From contig JAGLUW010000006.1 in NCBI GenBank assembly GCA_023134145.1, forward strand, positions 1-64,000: a DNA stretch of 64,000 bases. Direction: 5' to 3'. Both the position numbers and the translations under genes were made by a program. The notes beneath the pieces were generated by a model. The model did no database searches. It was not told the DNA's origin and saw only the letters and a list, made by a program, of their open reading frames with translations. Positions 27,280-36,978 of this stretch are shown piece by piece. Each line of letters starts with the position of its first letter. Within the stretch, counting starts at the first letter, position 1. This DNA is from Sulfuriflexus sp. (GTDB lineage Bacteria; Pseudomonadota; Gammaproteobacteria; AKS1).

Positions 27280-28704
27280 ATGACTGCTACGCAAGAAATG
27301 TATAACTATAAGGTTGTACGACAGTTCGCAATCATGACTGTTATTTGGGGCATCGTCGGCATGTTGGTCGGTGTTTATATCGCAGCTGAAATGGCATGGC
27401 CATTCCTTAATTTCGATGTTCCTTATTTATCATTCGGACGACTCCGTTCATTACATACTAATGCGGTGATCTTTGCCTTTGGTGGCTCCGCATTATTTGC
27501 AACATCTTATTATGTTGTGCAGCGTACTTGTCATACTCGAATATTCAGTGACAAACTTGCGGCATTTACGTTCTGGGGTTGGCAATTAGTTATTCTTTCT
27601 GCGGCAATCACATTGCCACTCGGTATTACTTCTTCAAAGGAATACGCTGAACTAGAATGGCCAATTGATATTCTAATTGCCGTTGTTTGGGTTAGTTACG
27701 CTGTTGTGTTCATTGGCACTATTATGAAACGCAAAGTGAAACATATTTACGTTGCTAACTGGTTTTTCGCTGCTTTCATTATTACTGTTGCCGTATTACA
27801 CATCGTCAATAGTGCCCAAGTGCCTATTTCAATGTTTAAGTCTTACTCTGCCTACGCAGGTGTTCAAGATGCAATGATTCAGTGGTGGTACGGACATAAT
27901 GCAGTAGGCTTCTTCTTGACTGCAGGCTTCCTCGGTATCATGTATTACTTTGTACCAAAACAAGCAGGCCGTCCGGTTTATTCTTACCGTTTATCTGTTG
28001 TGCATTTTTGGGCTTTAATCTTCACTTACATTTGGGCTGGCCCTCATCACCTGCATTACACAGCTCTACCTGATTGGACTCAATCACTCGGCATGGCCTT
28101 CTCGCTTATCCTGCTTGCACCTAGCTGGGGCGGTATGATTAACGGCATCATGACTTTATCCGGTGCATGGGAAAAACTTCGTACTGATCCTATTTTACGT
28201 TTCTTGATTGTTTCTATTTCCTTCTACGGTATGTCTACCTTTGAAGGTCCTATGATGGCGATCAAGACAGTCAATGCGCTATCGCATTACACCGACTGGA
28301 CTATCGGCCACGTACATTCAGGTGCATTAGGTTGGGTTGCGATGGTATCCATTGGCGCTATGTATTACCTGATTCCACGCATGTATGGCCGTGAAATTCA
28401 TAGTGTGAAATTAATTGAATGGCACTTCTGGCTAGCCACGCTCGGTATCTCTCTTTACATCGTTGCGATGTGGGTATCCGGTGTAACGCAAGGCTTGATG
28501 TGGCGTGCAGTGAATGCCGACGGCACACTAACTTACAGCTTTATTCAAAGTGTGCAGGCATCTCACCCATTCTATATTGTGCGCTTCTTAGGTGGCTTAT
28601 TGTTCTTGTCAGGTATGTTCATCATGCTTTACAACATACTCAAAACCATCTTGGGTGTTAAACCAATTGAAGCACCTGTTACTGCTCCAGCAGCAGCGCA
28701 TTAA
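27280..28704 (+). CDS. ccoN: cytochrome cbb3 oxidase subunit I
   Basis: Catalytic heme-copper subunit that reduces oxygen to water and pumps protons at low oxygen. It has 474 residues with about twelve membrane helices. Conserved histidine-bearing segments are visible: [16 protein letters not shown] (about 47-62), [25 protein letters not shown] (about 260-272) and [14 protein letters not shown] (about 345-358). An AGGTAGG ribosome site precedes the ATG. It is followed in order by ccoO, ccoQ and ccoP. Confidence 0.97.
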   Translation: MTATQEMYNYKVVRQFAIMTVIWGIVGMLVGVYIAAEMAWPFLNFDVPYLSFGRLRSLHTNAVIFAFGGSALFATSYYVVQRTCHTRIFSDKLAAFTFWGWQLVILSAAITLPLGITSSKEYAELEWPIDILIAVVWVSYAVVFIGTIMKRKVKHIYVANWFFAAFIITVAVLHIVNSAQVPISMFKSYSAYAGVQDAMIQWWYGHNAVGFFLTAGFLGIMYYFVPKQAGRPVYSYRLSVVHFWALIFTYIWAGPHHLHYTALPDWTQSLGMAFSLILLAPSWGGMINGIMTLSGAWEKLRTDPILRFLIVSISFYGMSTFEGPMMAIKTVNALSHYTDWTIGHVHSGALGWVAMVSIGAMYYLIPRMYGREIHSVKLIEWHFWLATLGISLYIVAMWVSGVTQGLMWRAVNADGTLTYSFIQSVQASHPFYIVRFLGGLLFLSGMFIMLYNILKTILGVKPIEAPVTAPAAAH

Positions 28705-28715
28705 GGAGAATTATC

Positions 28716-29330
28716 ATGGCTACAGGACATGAAAAAATTGAAACTAACATTGGCTTAATGGCCATCCTCACGATACTGGTTATTAGTATTGGTGGTTTGG
28801 TACAAATCGTGCCGCTGTTTTTTATGCAACACACTACAACCGCAATTGAAGGACTTGAACCATATAATGCATTGCAGTTAACCGGTCGTGATATTTATAT
28901 TCGCGAATCATGTAACGCATGTCATTCACAAATGATTCGTCCGTTCCGTGCTGAGACTGAGCGCTATGGTCATTACTCTGTTGCAGGTGAATTTGTTTAT
29001 GATCGTCCATTCCTTTGGGGCTCAAAACGTACTGGCCCTGACTTGCACCGCGTTGGTGGTCGCTACAGTGATGAATGGCATCGTGTGCATCTAAACAATC
29101 CTCGCGACGTGGTTCCTGAATCCATTATGCCAGGTTACCCATGGTTGGAAGAGAGCCCAGCTGATGCGGAAACTATCGTAAAGAAAATGGAAGTGTTGAA
29201 AATGCTTGGTCATCCATATACGGATGAACAAATTGCTAATTCACCAAAGGCACTTGAAGGTAAAACTGAACAAGATGCATTGATTGCCTACCTACAAGTA
29301 CTTGGTACCGCAATTAAGACCAGGAGATAA
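28716..29330 (+). CDS. ccoO: cytochrome cbb3 oxidase subunit II
   Basis: Membrane-anchored mono-heme cytochrome c that passes electrons from CcoP to CcoN. It has 204 residues: an N-terminal anchor helix (about 14-34), the heme motif CNACHS near 65-70, and a methionine ligand segment in ESIMPGYPW near 129-137. Eleven bases separate it from ccoN, with an AAGGAG site. Confidence 0.97.
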   Translation: MATGHEKIETNIGLMAILTILVISIGGLVQIVPLFFMQHTTTAIEGLEPYNALQLTGRDIYIRESCNACHSQMIRPFRAETERYGHYSVAGEFVYDRPFLWGSKRTGPDLHRVGGRYSDEWHRVHLNNPRDVVPESIMPGYPWLEESPADAETIVKKMEVLKMLGHPYTDEQIANSPKALEGKTEQDALIAYLQVLGTAIKTRR

Positions 29331-29333
29331 GTC

Positions 29334-29531
29334 ATGGAATATATGAATAGTATTCAAATGCTCTGGACCATTGTCGCCTTCGTCACATTTGTCGGAATCG
29401 TTATCTGGGCATGGAGTAGTAAACGTGAAGATGAATTTCACGAAGCAGAGAATCTTATCTTTGAAGAAGATAATACTGAACGCTCTCATGTAAATAAGCA
29501 ATCGCAACTAGGTACTAAACACCATGTTTGA
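29334..29531 (+). CDS. ccoQ: cytochrome cbb3 oxidase subunit CcoQ
   Basis: Small one-helix subunit of 65 residues that helps stabilise the oxidase. A membrane helix lies at about 10-27, followed by AWSSKREDEFHEAENLIFEE, the usual CcoQ tail pattern. It starts three bases after ccoO and overlaps ccoP by eight bases. Confidence 0.93.
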   Translation: MEYMNSIQMLWTIVAFVTFVGIVIWAWSSKREDEFHEAENLIFEEDNTERSHVNKQSQLGTKHHV

Positions 29532-30438
29532 TTTCACAAGTAATTTCTGGCCGTGGTTTATCACCATCATTTCTAGCGCTGGCATTATTGCTATGTGGTG
29601 GTTGGTTCGTTGGATGGATAAAAAACCTACTGATGGCTCTCAACTTGATGGCAAACCATTGACTCATGTCTGGGACGATGATTTGGTTGAACTGAATAAT
29701 CCGCTACCAAGCTGGTGGAAAAATATGTTCTACGCCACGATCATCTTTTCCGTTGGTTATCTTGCTCTGTATCCAGGACTTGGCACATGGCAAGGCCTGT
29801 TGGGCTGGACTCAGGAAAATCAGTACGAACGTGAGATGAGCAAAGCCGAAGAAACCTTTGGCCCAATCTATGCGTCGTACCTGAAAAAAGATGTTATCGC
29901 TCTTGCTGCTGACACAGATGCATTAAAAACAGGACGTCGTCTATTTAATAACTATTGCGCACTTTGCCATGGTTCAGATGCAGCCGGTTCACATGGTTTC
30001 CCTAACCTAACCGATAGTGATTGGTTGTACGGTGGTAAGCCTGAAAACATCAAAGCCAGTATCAATAACGGCCGTAATGGTGCGATGCCAGCATGGGGCC
30101 AAATCCTCGACAATGATGGTGTATTCAATGTATCAGAATACATCCTCAGCCTTGGCGGTCGTGATACCAACCCGACAGCAGTGGCTGCAGGCAAGCAAAA
30201 ATATAGCCAACTTTGTGTGGCCTGTCACTCGGCTGATGCCAAAGGCAATCAAGCGCTTGGGGCACCAGATCTAACCGATAAGGTATGGCTTTACGGTGCA
30301 TCGCAACGCGCAGTAATGGCTTCGATTTCAGAAGGTCGTACCGGTAACATGCCTTCACACAAAGATTTTCTTGATGAAGGCAAAATTCACGTGCTGACAG
30401 CCTATATTTACAGCCTGTCGGCTGGCGGTAAGGAGTAA
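29524..30438 (+). CDS. ccoP: cytochrome cbb3 oxidase subunit III (di-heme)
   Basis: Di-heme cytochrome c subunit that receives electrons from soluble donors. It has 304 residues: an N-terminal helix (about 10-28), a second near 65-85, then two cytochrome c domains with CALCHG near 144 and CVACHS near 230. Matching methionine ligands lie in GAMPAWG and GNMPSHK. It closes the ccoNOQP set. Confidence 0.97.
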   Translation: MFDFTSNFWPWFITIISSAGIIAMWWLVRWMDKKPTDGSQLDGKPLTHVWDDDLVELNNPLPSWWKNMFYATIIFSVGYLALYPGLGTWQGLLGWTQENQYEREMSKAEETFGPIYASYLKKDVIALAADTDALKTGRRLFNNYCALCHGSDAAGSHGFPNLTDSDWLYGGKPENIKASINNGRNGAMPAWGQILDNDGVFNVSEYILSLGGRDTNPTAVAAGKQKYSQLCVACHSADAKGNQALGAPDLTDKVWLYGASQRAVMASISEGRTGNMPSHKDFLDEGKIHVLTAYIYSLSAGGKE

Positions 30439-30485
30439 ACCTATAGTAAGATTGATGGCATTCTAAAACAGTATGGAAGATTGCA

Positions 30486-30734
30486 ATGTCAGACGACGTA
30501 TTACCAACTTGTCAAAAGACCGTTTCAATTCTATGGCCAGCCTTTCTTATGGCCGGTGTGGCAACCATATTGTTCTTTACTGCCTTCGACCCCGTCGTGC
30601 TACTTCAGGAAACACGTTTTGCTGATACTAGCCGACTTGGGGCTTACTCCATTGGATTTTTTTTATTCTGGCTATTAACAACATCGTCTTGCGCAATGAC
30701 ATGCTTCTTCCGCAGACCGTGTAATCCTAAATAA
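30486..30734 (+). CDS. small membrane protein between ccoP and ccoG
   Basis: An 82-residue protein with two membrane helices (about 16-34 and 50-70) and a short cysteine-containing tail (SSCAMTCFFRRP). Small two-helix proteins of unknown function often sit in this position in proteobacterial cco loci. The AT-rich ribosome region is weak (GAAGATTGCA). It is followed by a hairpin before ccoG. Confidence 0.65.
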   Translation: MSDDVLPTCQKTVSILWPAFLMAGVATILFFTAFDPVVLLQETRFADTSRLGAYSIGFFLFWLLTTSSCAMTCFFRRPCNPK

Positions 30735-30764
30735 AACTGAATTTCCATACCGCCTATACCCACG

Positions 30765-30793
30765 CTCATCTTTAGTTATTAAACAAAGATGAG
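30765..30793 (+). terminator. stem-loop between the cco operon and ccoG
   Basis: CTCATCTTT (30765-30773) pairs perfectly with AAAGATGAG (30785-30793) around an eleven-base loop. Only a GTTGTTG stretch follows, so it may be an inefficient terminator or an RNA-stabilising hairpin. Confidence 0.45.
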
Positions 30794-30825
30794 GTTGTTG
30801 TAACCAATAAACAAATTGTGACGTA

Positions 30826-32226
30826 ATGGCTAACAAAGAAACCAAAAAAACTGAACACCCTGATTCACTCTACGCTAGTGCTGAAAAGATCTATCCCCGC
30901 GCAGTTAGCGGTTTGTTCGCAATGTGGCGCAGTATCGGTGTTGTAATATTACTTGGCATCTATTACCTCGCACCGTGGTTAGAATGGGCTGATCGACAAG
31001 CTATACTATTTGATTTACCTAATCGAAAATTTCATGTTTTCGGGCTTATCTTTTGGCCACAAGATTTCTTCTATTTTGCCGTACTGCTTATTATCGCTGC
31101 CTTCGCACTGTTCTTTTTTACTGCGATAGCCGGGAGGTTATGGTGTGGTTACGCATGCCCGCAAACCGTTTGGACCGAAGTCTTCATGTGGATTGCTCGC
31201 AAGGTTGAAGGCGATCGTCCAAAACAAATAAAACTAGATAAGATGCCATGGAATGCATACAAGATTCGTATAAAAGCCACTAAACATTTTTTATGGCTCG
31301 CGCTCGCCGCCTATACCGGCTTTACCTTTGTCGGCTATTTTACGCCAATTGATGAACTCACATTACGTATCTTTGATCTCGACCTCGGTCCATGGGAATG
31401 GTTTTGGATTGTTTTTTATAGCTTTGCCACTTGGGGTAATGCTGGCTTCATGCGAGAGCAAGTGTGTATTTACATGTGCCCGTATGCTCGTTTCCAAAGC
31501 GCGATGTTTGATAACGATACCCTTATCATTTCTTATAACGAAGAACGTGGCGAACCACGTGGCTCTCGAAAACGTAATGAAGATCCTGCCACCAAGAATC
31601 TTGGTTCATGTATTGACTGCACTTTGTGCGTACAGGTTTGCCCTACTGGTATTGATATTCGTAATGGCCTGCAATATCAATGTATCGCCTGCTCCGCTTG
31701 TATCGATGTTTGTGATGGTGTCATGGACAAAATGGGCTATGAACGCGGTCTGATAAAATATACCACTGAAAATGCACGCCAAGGAAAAGTCGTTAGTCTT
31801 TTCCGACCGCGCATCATTGTTTACGCAAGCGCGCTACTCTTAATGACCATTGGCCTGACTTATGCCATTGCCACACGTATCCCACTTGAAGTAGATATTA
31901 TTCGCGACCGTACCCGACTATTTAACGAAACAGATACGGGGCTTATTGAAAATATTTATTCCATGCAAATTATCAACAAAGACGAACAAGTACACCAATA
32001 TCAAATCACCGCCTCCGGCATCAACGGGATGAAGATGATTATTAAATCCATTGACATTGAAGTTGCTGCGGGTGAAGTACTGGATGTACCATTACGTTTG
32101 CAAGTAGATCCTTACGATCTAAAAAAACGCAGTACAGAAGTTATGTTATCTGTCGTATCAACTGATAACCCAGATATAAGAATGATCGAAGCTACTCGCT
32201 TCCTTGGGCCAACAGGACGCCGTTAA
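30826..32226 (+). CDS. ccoG: cytochrome oxidase accessory protein CcoG (polyferredoxin)
   Basis: Membrane iron-sulfur protein that acts as a cupric reductase during cbb3 assembly. It has 466 residues. Membrane helices occupy about 35-230, with GRLWCGYACPQTVW near 103-116. Two 4Fe-4S clusters follow at about 261-305 (CIDCTLCVQVCP and CIACSACIDVCD), then a helix near 325-345 and a periplasmic Ig-like C-terminal domain. The stop overlaps the ccoH start (TAATG). Confidence 0.96.
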   Translation: MANKETKKTEHPDSLYASAEKIYPRAVSGLFAMWRSIGVVILLGIYYLAPWLEWADRQAILFDLPNRKFHVFGLIFWPQDFFYFAVLLIIAAFALFFFTAIAGRLWCGYACPQTVWTEVFMWIARKVEGDRPKQIKLDKMPWNAYKIRIKATKHFLWLALAAYTGFTFVGYFTPIDELTLRIFDLDLGPWEWFWIVFYSFATWGNAGFMREQVCIYMCPYARFQSAMFDNDTLIISYNEERGEPRGSRKRNEDPATKNLGSCIDCTLCVQVCPTGIDIRNGLQYQCIACSACIDVCDGVMDKMGYERGLIKYTTENARQGKVVSLFRPRIIVYASALLLMTIGLTYAIATRIPLEVDIIRDRTRLFNETDTGLIENIYSMQIINKDEQVHQYQITASGINGMKMIIKSIDIEVAAGEVLDVPLRLQVDPYDLKKRSTEVMLSVVSTDNPDIRMIEATRFLGPTGRR

Positions 32227-32723
32227 TGAATAATCCAGAACAAAAAAAAGCTTGGTATAAACAGCCACTTGTATTAATGATCATTGCGATTCCTCTTAGT
32301 GCTGTGTTCGGTGGAATCTCTATGATCTATCTAGCGATAACAACAGATGATGGCCTAGTAAAAGATGACTATTATCAATATGGGAAACAAATAAACCTTG
32401 TTCTCGAACGCGATATTGAAGCCAAGCGTATTAGTCTGGCTGGAAAATTTGATTTTCAGCCCGTAACAGGTATTGTTTCAGTCCAACTCACAACTAAAAC
32501 TGGCACATTACCAGCAACAATTTCTCTTGAAATGTTACATGCCACTCGCGCAGGACAAGACCAACAAACTGAATTAGCTCTCACTGCCGACAAGGAATAC
32601 CATGGTCTTATTAAAGAACTCGTTCCCGGTCGTTGGTATGTACAGCTAACAACATCACAGTGGCGATTAAACGGTGAGTTACAACATCCAGGACAAACTA
32701 AGATCGAATTCACCACTAATTAG
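32226..32723 (+). CDS. ccoH: cbb3 oxidase assembly protein CcoH (FixH family)
   Basis: Single-pass membrane protein of 165 residues of the FixH family, needed for stable cbb3 assembly. It has a helix near 13-36 and the segment DDGLVKDDYYQYGKQIN typical of the family, followed by a beta-rich periplasmic domain. It is translationally coupled to ccoG through a TAATG overlap. Confidence 0.92.
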   Translation: MNNPEQKKAWYKQPLVLMIIAIPLSAVFGGISMIYLAITTDDGLVKDDYYQYGKQINLVLERDIEAKRISLAGKFDFQPVTGIVSVQLTTKTGTLPATISLEMLHATRAGQDQQTELALTADKEYHGLIKELVPGRWYVQLTTSQWRLNGELQHPGQTKIEFTTN

Positions 32724-32731
32724 CCTTCTGC

Positions 32732-33445
32732 ATGCAAACTGAAATCACACTTATTGCCGCTTTTGTTACTGGATTACTTGGATCAGTGCACTGCGTTGGC
32801 ATGTGTGGTGGGATTGTTGGCACACTCAGCATGGGGATAAAGAGCCCTAGACGACCACTGCCTTTTTTATTGCTCTATAACACGGGGCGTTTAAGCAGCT
32901 ATATCTTAGCCGGACTGTTAGTTGCTAGCCTTAGCTCAATAACCAGCGATGTATTTACTCAAAACACACAACAAATAGGTGCTTGGCTAAGTGGATTATT
33001 CATGATCATGCTTGGCCTTTATATCGCAGGATGGTGGAAGTTGCTTAGCATATTGGAAAAAGTGGGAGCTCGCTTTTGGCGTTACCTACAACCTTATGGC
33101 AACAAATTATTACCCGTAGCAAGCTACCCCCAGGCTTTTATGCTCGGTGTATTATGGGGATGGCTACCTTGCGGAATGGTCTATGCAATGCTTGTATTTG
33201 CACTCAGCAGCCAAGATACATTACAAGGTGGGCTCATTATGTTGGCCTTTGGCTTAGGCACACTGCCAACATTATTGTTACTTGGTACCGCCGCAACAAA
33301 GGTTCGAAAATTCATACACCAACCCATTGTTAGGCAATCAGCCGGGGCTCTAATTATTTTATTTGGGATTTATAACCTGATTGGCCCTGATGCACACGCC
33401 CATCACCAGATGAACTCAGGACATAGCCAACAACATCAGCACTAA
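32732..33445 (+). CDS. sulfite exporter TauE/SafE family protein in the cco locus
   Basis: Polytopic membrane protein of 237 residues with six predicted helices. The first holds GLLGSVHCVGMCGGIVG (about 15-31), whose cysteines match the DsbD/TauE-like proteins regularly linked to cbb3 loci. A second conserved block is GVLWGWLPCGMVYAML. The C terminus is histidine-rich (HAHHQMNSGHSQQHQH), which suggests metal binding. A role in copper or thiol supply for oxidase assembly is inferred from context. Its stop overlaps the stop of the convergent gene. Confidence 0.85.
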   Translation: MQTEITLIAAFVTGLLGSVHCVGMCGGIVGTLSMGIKSPRRPLPFLLLYNTGRLSSYILAGLLVASLSSITSDVFTQNTQQIGAWLSGLFMIMLGLYIAGWWKLLSILEKVGARFWRYLQPYGNKLLPVASYPQAFMLGVLWGWLPCGMVYAMLVFALSSQDTLQGGLIMLAFGLGTLPTLLLLGTAATKVRKFIHQPIVRQSAGALIILFGIYNLIGPDAHAHHQMNSGHSQQHQH

Positions 33446-34086
33446 GTTTCCTCTGAATTGTATGACTCCGATTTTTTCTTCAATTCATCGTAATCCTTAG
33501 AAAGACGTTCCATTGTTTGATTCTCTTGGCCTGCATACATCAATGAATATTCTTTAACAATATCTTCCATTGTTTCCATTGCTTCAGCTAATTCACTTGC
33601 CATTTTTTTATTATCTGCGGTTAATGATTCAAGCTGTTTATTTAACCCTTCAATGTCACCACCAGAAGCCTCTTTAGCTTGATGCAAATGCATTTCTGCG
33701 GAATTGCTAATACTTTTCTGTACGGCATCAATCCAGTTATTATTAATATTTAATAACTCAGTTCGTATTTCAGAAAAACATTTACGATCAAAACCAAGAA
33801 ACATATTAAGAACACATCGGTATAAGTGTTTTTCTGACAAACCCATTTTATTTAGAAAATTTTCGAGATCTTCATCAATTAAAAGTGAATCAGCTTGCAT
33901 AGATGTCTTTATTGCTGAGCGTCTCTCTTCTTGTTTGCTTTTATGATCTGCGATGAAATCAGTCACATAACGCTTATCAGATGCTCGTCGGCGAATAAAA
34001 TATACCACCAACGCAATAAATCCTAATATTAATACTGCGCCAACTTCAGCACCGATTAATAATAAAGAATCTAATGCTTCATCCAT
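33442..34086 (-). CDS. membrane-anchored coiled-coil protein paired with the VWA protein
   Basis: A 214-residue protein that I cannot assign to a family. A membrane helix lies at about 8-31, then a basic stretch (FIRRRASDKR). A helical, charged remainder has a likely coiled coil at about 135-200 (LNKQLESLTADNKKMASEL). It begins three bases after the VWA gene stop and is probably cotranslated with it, so the two may act in one complex. Its own stop overlaps that of the TauE/SafE gene. Confidence 0.7.
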   Translation of the reverse strand: MDEALDSLLLIGAEVGAVLILGFIALVVYFIRRRASDKRYVTDFIADHKSKQEERRSAIKTSMQADSLLIDEDLENFLNKMGLSEKHLYRCVLNMFLGFDRKCFSEIRTELLNINNNWIDAVQKSISNSAEMHLHQAKEASGGDIEGLNKQLESLTADNKKMASELAEAMETMEDIVKEYSLMYAGQENQTMERLSKDYDELKKKSESYNSEET

Positions 34087-34088
34087 GA

Positions 34089-36848
34089 TTATTTCTTCTC
34101 ATCATCCGGTTCAACAGCCGCAGCTTCCGCATCAGCTTGTTCTTCTAATGCTCCCGCCCAAGGATCTTCTTCTTCCGATTCATTCTCTGTAGACTTTTCT
34201 GCTGCCGCTTCCGCATCAGCCTGTTCCTCTAATGCTCCAGCCCAAGGGTCCTCTTCTGCTGCGGGTTCTTCTGCTGCGGGTTCTTCTGCTGCGGGTTCTT
34301 CTGCTGCGGGTTCTTCTGCTGCAGGTTCCTCTGCTGCAGGTTCTTCTGCTGCGGATTCCTCTGCTGCAGGTTCTTCTGCTGCGGGTTCTTCTGCTGCAGG
34401 TTCTTCTGCTGCGGGTTCCTCTGCTACAGGTTCTTCTGCTACAGGTTCTTCTGCATCAGTATCTAAATCCATATCAAATTCAGGCAAATCATCTGCTTCA
34501 GATGTATCTAAAATATCACCGGCATCATTAGCTGGAGCGTCATCTACAGCATCATCTTGCTCATCAGCTATATCTAAATCTACATTCTCAGGTTCAGATT
34601 TTTCTTTTCGTTGCGCAGAAAAATCTTCCTCTGAAATATCTTTATCATTACTTTCAAATGGTGTTTGTTCTAACTGTTCATCAGAACTATTTTCTTCTTT
34701 CGTCGTTTTTTCTGCAGGCGCCTCTTTCTTATCTTCTACTTCTTCCTCGGTAAGATCATCCGTCAATGGGCGATTTTTCTTCTTCCAATAACGATAACCA
34801 AGATATCCGCCACCAAAAATAAGTATATTTGCTACCACAATGATAATAATTAAGATTAAATTCGATCCAGATTCTTCATGTTCAATCGCCTGCTCATGAT
34901 CTTCTGATTTTTCTTCATGGCCAGCATTTTCATCAGTCTCATTATCATGCATCTCTTCTTCGTGAGATTCTTCCTCTTCATGTTTCACAGGCTCAACTCG
35001 AGCCTTCACTGTCATTTCAGGAACTTTAACCTTGTAGGTCTTTTCAAAAACATCTCCATTAAGACTTCGCCCCATTGCTTTAACCATTAATATTTGGCCA
35101 GAGTGCTGAGGTAATAACAGTTGCTGCCACAAATTTAGCCCATGTTGATTTATAACAATAACGTCATCATCGTGACCAGCGGAGAAATATTCTAATTGCA
35201 GTGTTCCGACCTGAAGAATATTCTCATCCAATATTGCTTTAACAACCAGACCAGATTCAGTATCTTCTGCCCAGACTGTAAGTGGTTCAAGAATAGGAAT
35301 AATTGCATCTGGTAACTTTCCGTGTAACTTGCTACTAAACTTCACATTACCAATTCGAGTTGCAGAAGCATTAATGGTAATGTTTTTTCCTGCAAATGAT
35401 TTATCAATAACGGCCTTCCAGCTATGCGCTCCATCTTTAAGGATATAATATGCACCTGTCTGCCCCTGTATATTCAAGGCAAGCTGTAAAGTCCCTGTTT
35501 GAATCAATGCGGGATTTTCAGTTACATTAATAACCAGCCCCTGCACCGTTGATAACAACTCAAGGTTTATTGGGTTCTTATGAATCTTAATTTCATGTCG
35601 TGATTCCCGCTTAAATGTAGGCGTAATAGCACGAACGATGATCTCAAGATCACCCTCTTCATTAACACCATCCATAACAACACTATAACTTCCTAATTGT
35701 TCTGTGGCAGGGATAGATTGTTCTGCTTCAATACCTTGTTGGTTCTTTCTATGTAAACTAACATCAACTAATCTTATAAAATCTTTATCATTGAGAAGAC
35801 CATCCTTGGTTATCAGCGATGCTGATATTATTACTTCTTCATCTTTTATTACGTTGTTTGGTAATGGGGCAACACGCAATTTTAAGTTCGTTATTACTTT
35901 TACACGGTTATCTTTGTCAATATCCGCATCCAATTTCCATTTTCCTGAAACTGGTTTATGCACAGTAATAATGTCAAAACTTTTATCTTGATACCATTCA
36001 ACATTATTTGGTTTATTGTCTTTACTAAATACTGATTTATCTGGACGTATTATTTTTGTTTCCGCACCCGACTTGCTACGGAAAACCAGCAAGGTCATAT
36101 CTCTAATACTTTTATCTACATCGAAATAATTACCTTCAAGTGGTAATGAATCCATCTTGGTGGTTTTTTCAAACAATTTTAAGAAGATTCTTTGCAGCTT
36201 ATCTGCAGAATCTACTGATTCATACCAGCCATCACTTTTCTTTGCTAATTTTTTTAATAATTTGTGATCTGCTTGCGAAGATAAGGCAATGGTATGTATC
36301 TTTACATTGGCTTTCTTCAGGTCATTAAGGACCTTTCCGAGTATTTTCTGACGTGAACTTTTATTCTTTGCTGCTTGCTTTGATATGTCGACCATTCCAT
36401 CGGTCAACAAGATCATATGACGATCCCATTTAGGATCTGGCCGACGCCAATCCCACGAGCTCTTTGTTAACGTATCTTCGATATTTGTAAATAAGCCACG
36501 AGAATGAATATTGCCTACTTCCTTAAGTGCATTCTTCTTCCACTTCTTAGTCGCAAAATCAGGCTTAACCTGCATATTGACATATTGGCCAAAACTCCAG
36601 ATACCCACGCGACTGGTTTCTGGCAACATACCAATTAAGAGATTTAAGGCATCTCTGCGTAGATTCTTCGGGTCATTCAGTTTCATGCTGCCAGAAACGT
36701 CAACCAGAATACGCAGGTCAGTAACTGGATCAGCCGCAGGCTGGCTTGCAGCTTGAACTGTTCCTAAAGAGAATAATAAACACAGCAACATCGATGCTGC
36801 AACGCAACACCGACATGCAAGTAAACTTACATTATTTAACGAAGCCAT
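34089..36848 (-). CDS. VWA-domain membrane protein with acidic Pro-Ala-Glu repeat
   Basis: A 919-residue envelope protein. A signal peptide covers about 1-34. A von Willebrand A domain at about 45-230 has an intact metal site (DVSGSMKLND, LTDGMVD). Long beta-rich domains run to about 620, then an acidic linker, a membrane helix near 665-687 and a cytosolic tail dominated by glutamate. The tail holds 13 EEPAA-type units, flanked on the C-terminal side by two copies of DPWAGALEEQADAEAAA. The start chosen is the ATG at 36848; a TTG seven codons earlier lies in a hairpin. It probably acts in binding or assembly at the envelope; the ligand is unknown. Confidence 0.82.
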   Translation of the reverse strand: MASLNNVSLLACRCCVAASMLLCLLFSLGTVQAASQPAADPVTDLRILVDVSGSMKLNDPKNLRRDALNLLIGMLPETSRVGIWSFGQYVNMQVKPDFATKKWKKNALKEVGNIHSRGLFTNIEDTLTKSSWDWRRPDPKWDRHMILLTDGMVDISKQAAKNKSSRQKILGKVLNDLKKANVKIHTIALSSQADHKLLKKLAKKSDGWYESVDSADKLQRIFLKLFEKTTKMDSLPLEGNYFDVDKSIRDMTLLVFRSKSGAETKIIRPDKSVFSKDNKPNNVEWYQDKSFDIITVHKPVSGKWKLDADIDKDNRVKVITNLKLRVAPLPNNVIKDEEVIISASLITKDGLLNDKDFIRLVDVSLHRKNQQGIEAEQSIPATEQLGSYSVVMDGVNEEGDLEIIVRAITPTFKRESRHEIKIHKNPINLELLSTVQGLVINVTENPALIQTGTLQLALNIQGQTGAYYILKDGAHSWKAVIDKSFAGKNITINASATRIGNVKFSSKLHGKLPDAIIPILEPLTVWAEDTESGLVVKAILDENILQVGTLQLEYFSAGHDDDVIVINQHGLNLWQQLLLPQHSGQILMVKAMGRSLNGDVFEKTYKVKVPEMTVKARVEPVKHEEEESHEEEMHDNETDENAGHEEKSEDHEQAIEHEESGSNLILIIIIVVANILIFGGGYLGYRYWKKKNRPLTDDLTEEEVEDKKEAPAEKTTKEENSSDEQLEQTPFESNDKDISEEDFSAQRKEKSEPENVDLDIADEQDDAVDDAPANDAGDILDTSEADDLPEFDMDLDTDAEEPVAEEPVAEEPAAEEPAAEEPAAEEPAAEESAAEEPAAEEPAAEEPAAEEPAAEEPAAEEPAAEEDPWAGALEEQADAEAAAEKSTENESEEEDPWAGALEEQADAEAAAVEPDDEKK
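34251..34455. repeat. 15-base tandem repeat in the VWA gene tail
   Basis: About 13 copies of a 15-base unit (plus strand GCGGGTTCTTCTGCT, with GCAGG, ACAGG and CCTCTGCT variants) encode EEPAA in the minus-strand gene. The copies are highly alike and in frame, so copy number can vary without frameshift. Confidence 0.95.
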
Positions 36849-36882
36849 AAAAAAGCCTGTAGTTTTCAACTATATACAGGCT
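36849..36882 (-). terminator. hairpin and T run between prfC and the VWA gene
   Basis: AGCCTGTA (36875-36882, read on minus) pairs with TACAGGCT (36854-36861) and is followed by six T residues on the minus strand. This looks like the prfC terminator. It also contains the only ribosome-site-like bases (ACAGG) ahead of the VWA ATG, so it could hide that site. Confidence 0.65.
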
Positions 36883-36978
36883 ATCGGTAGCTTGAGAGAA
36901 GACTTTAGAAAACTCTTATAATTTTTTTAAGCTAATTAGTAGCAATTAGCATTAATAAACAATGAGTTAGAGATAGCT

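Noticed and set aside
34232-34531. A leucine-rich plus-strand frame of 99 codons in the VWA gene tail
   Set aside because: It is only the antisense of the EEPAA tandem repeat, with no start signal and no other content.
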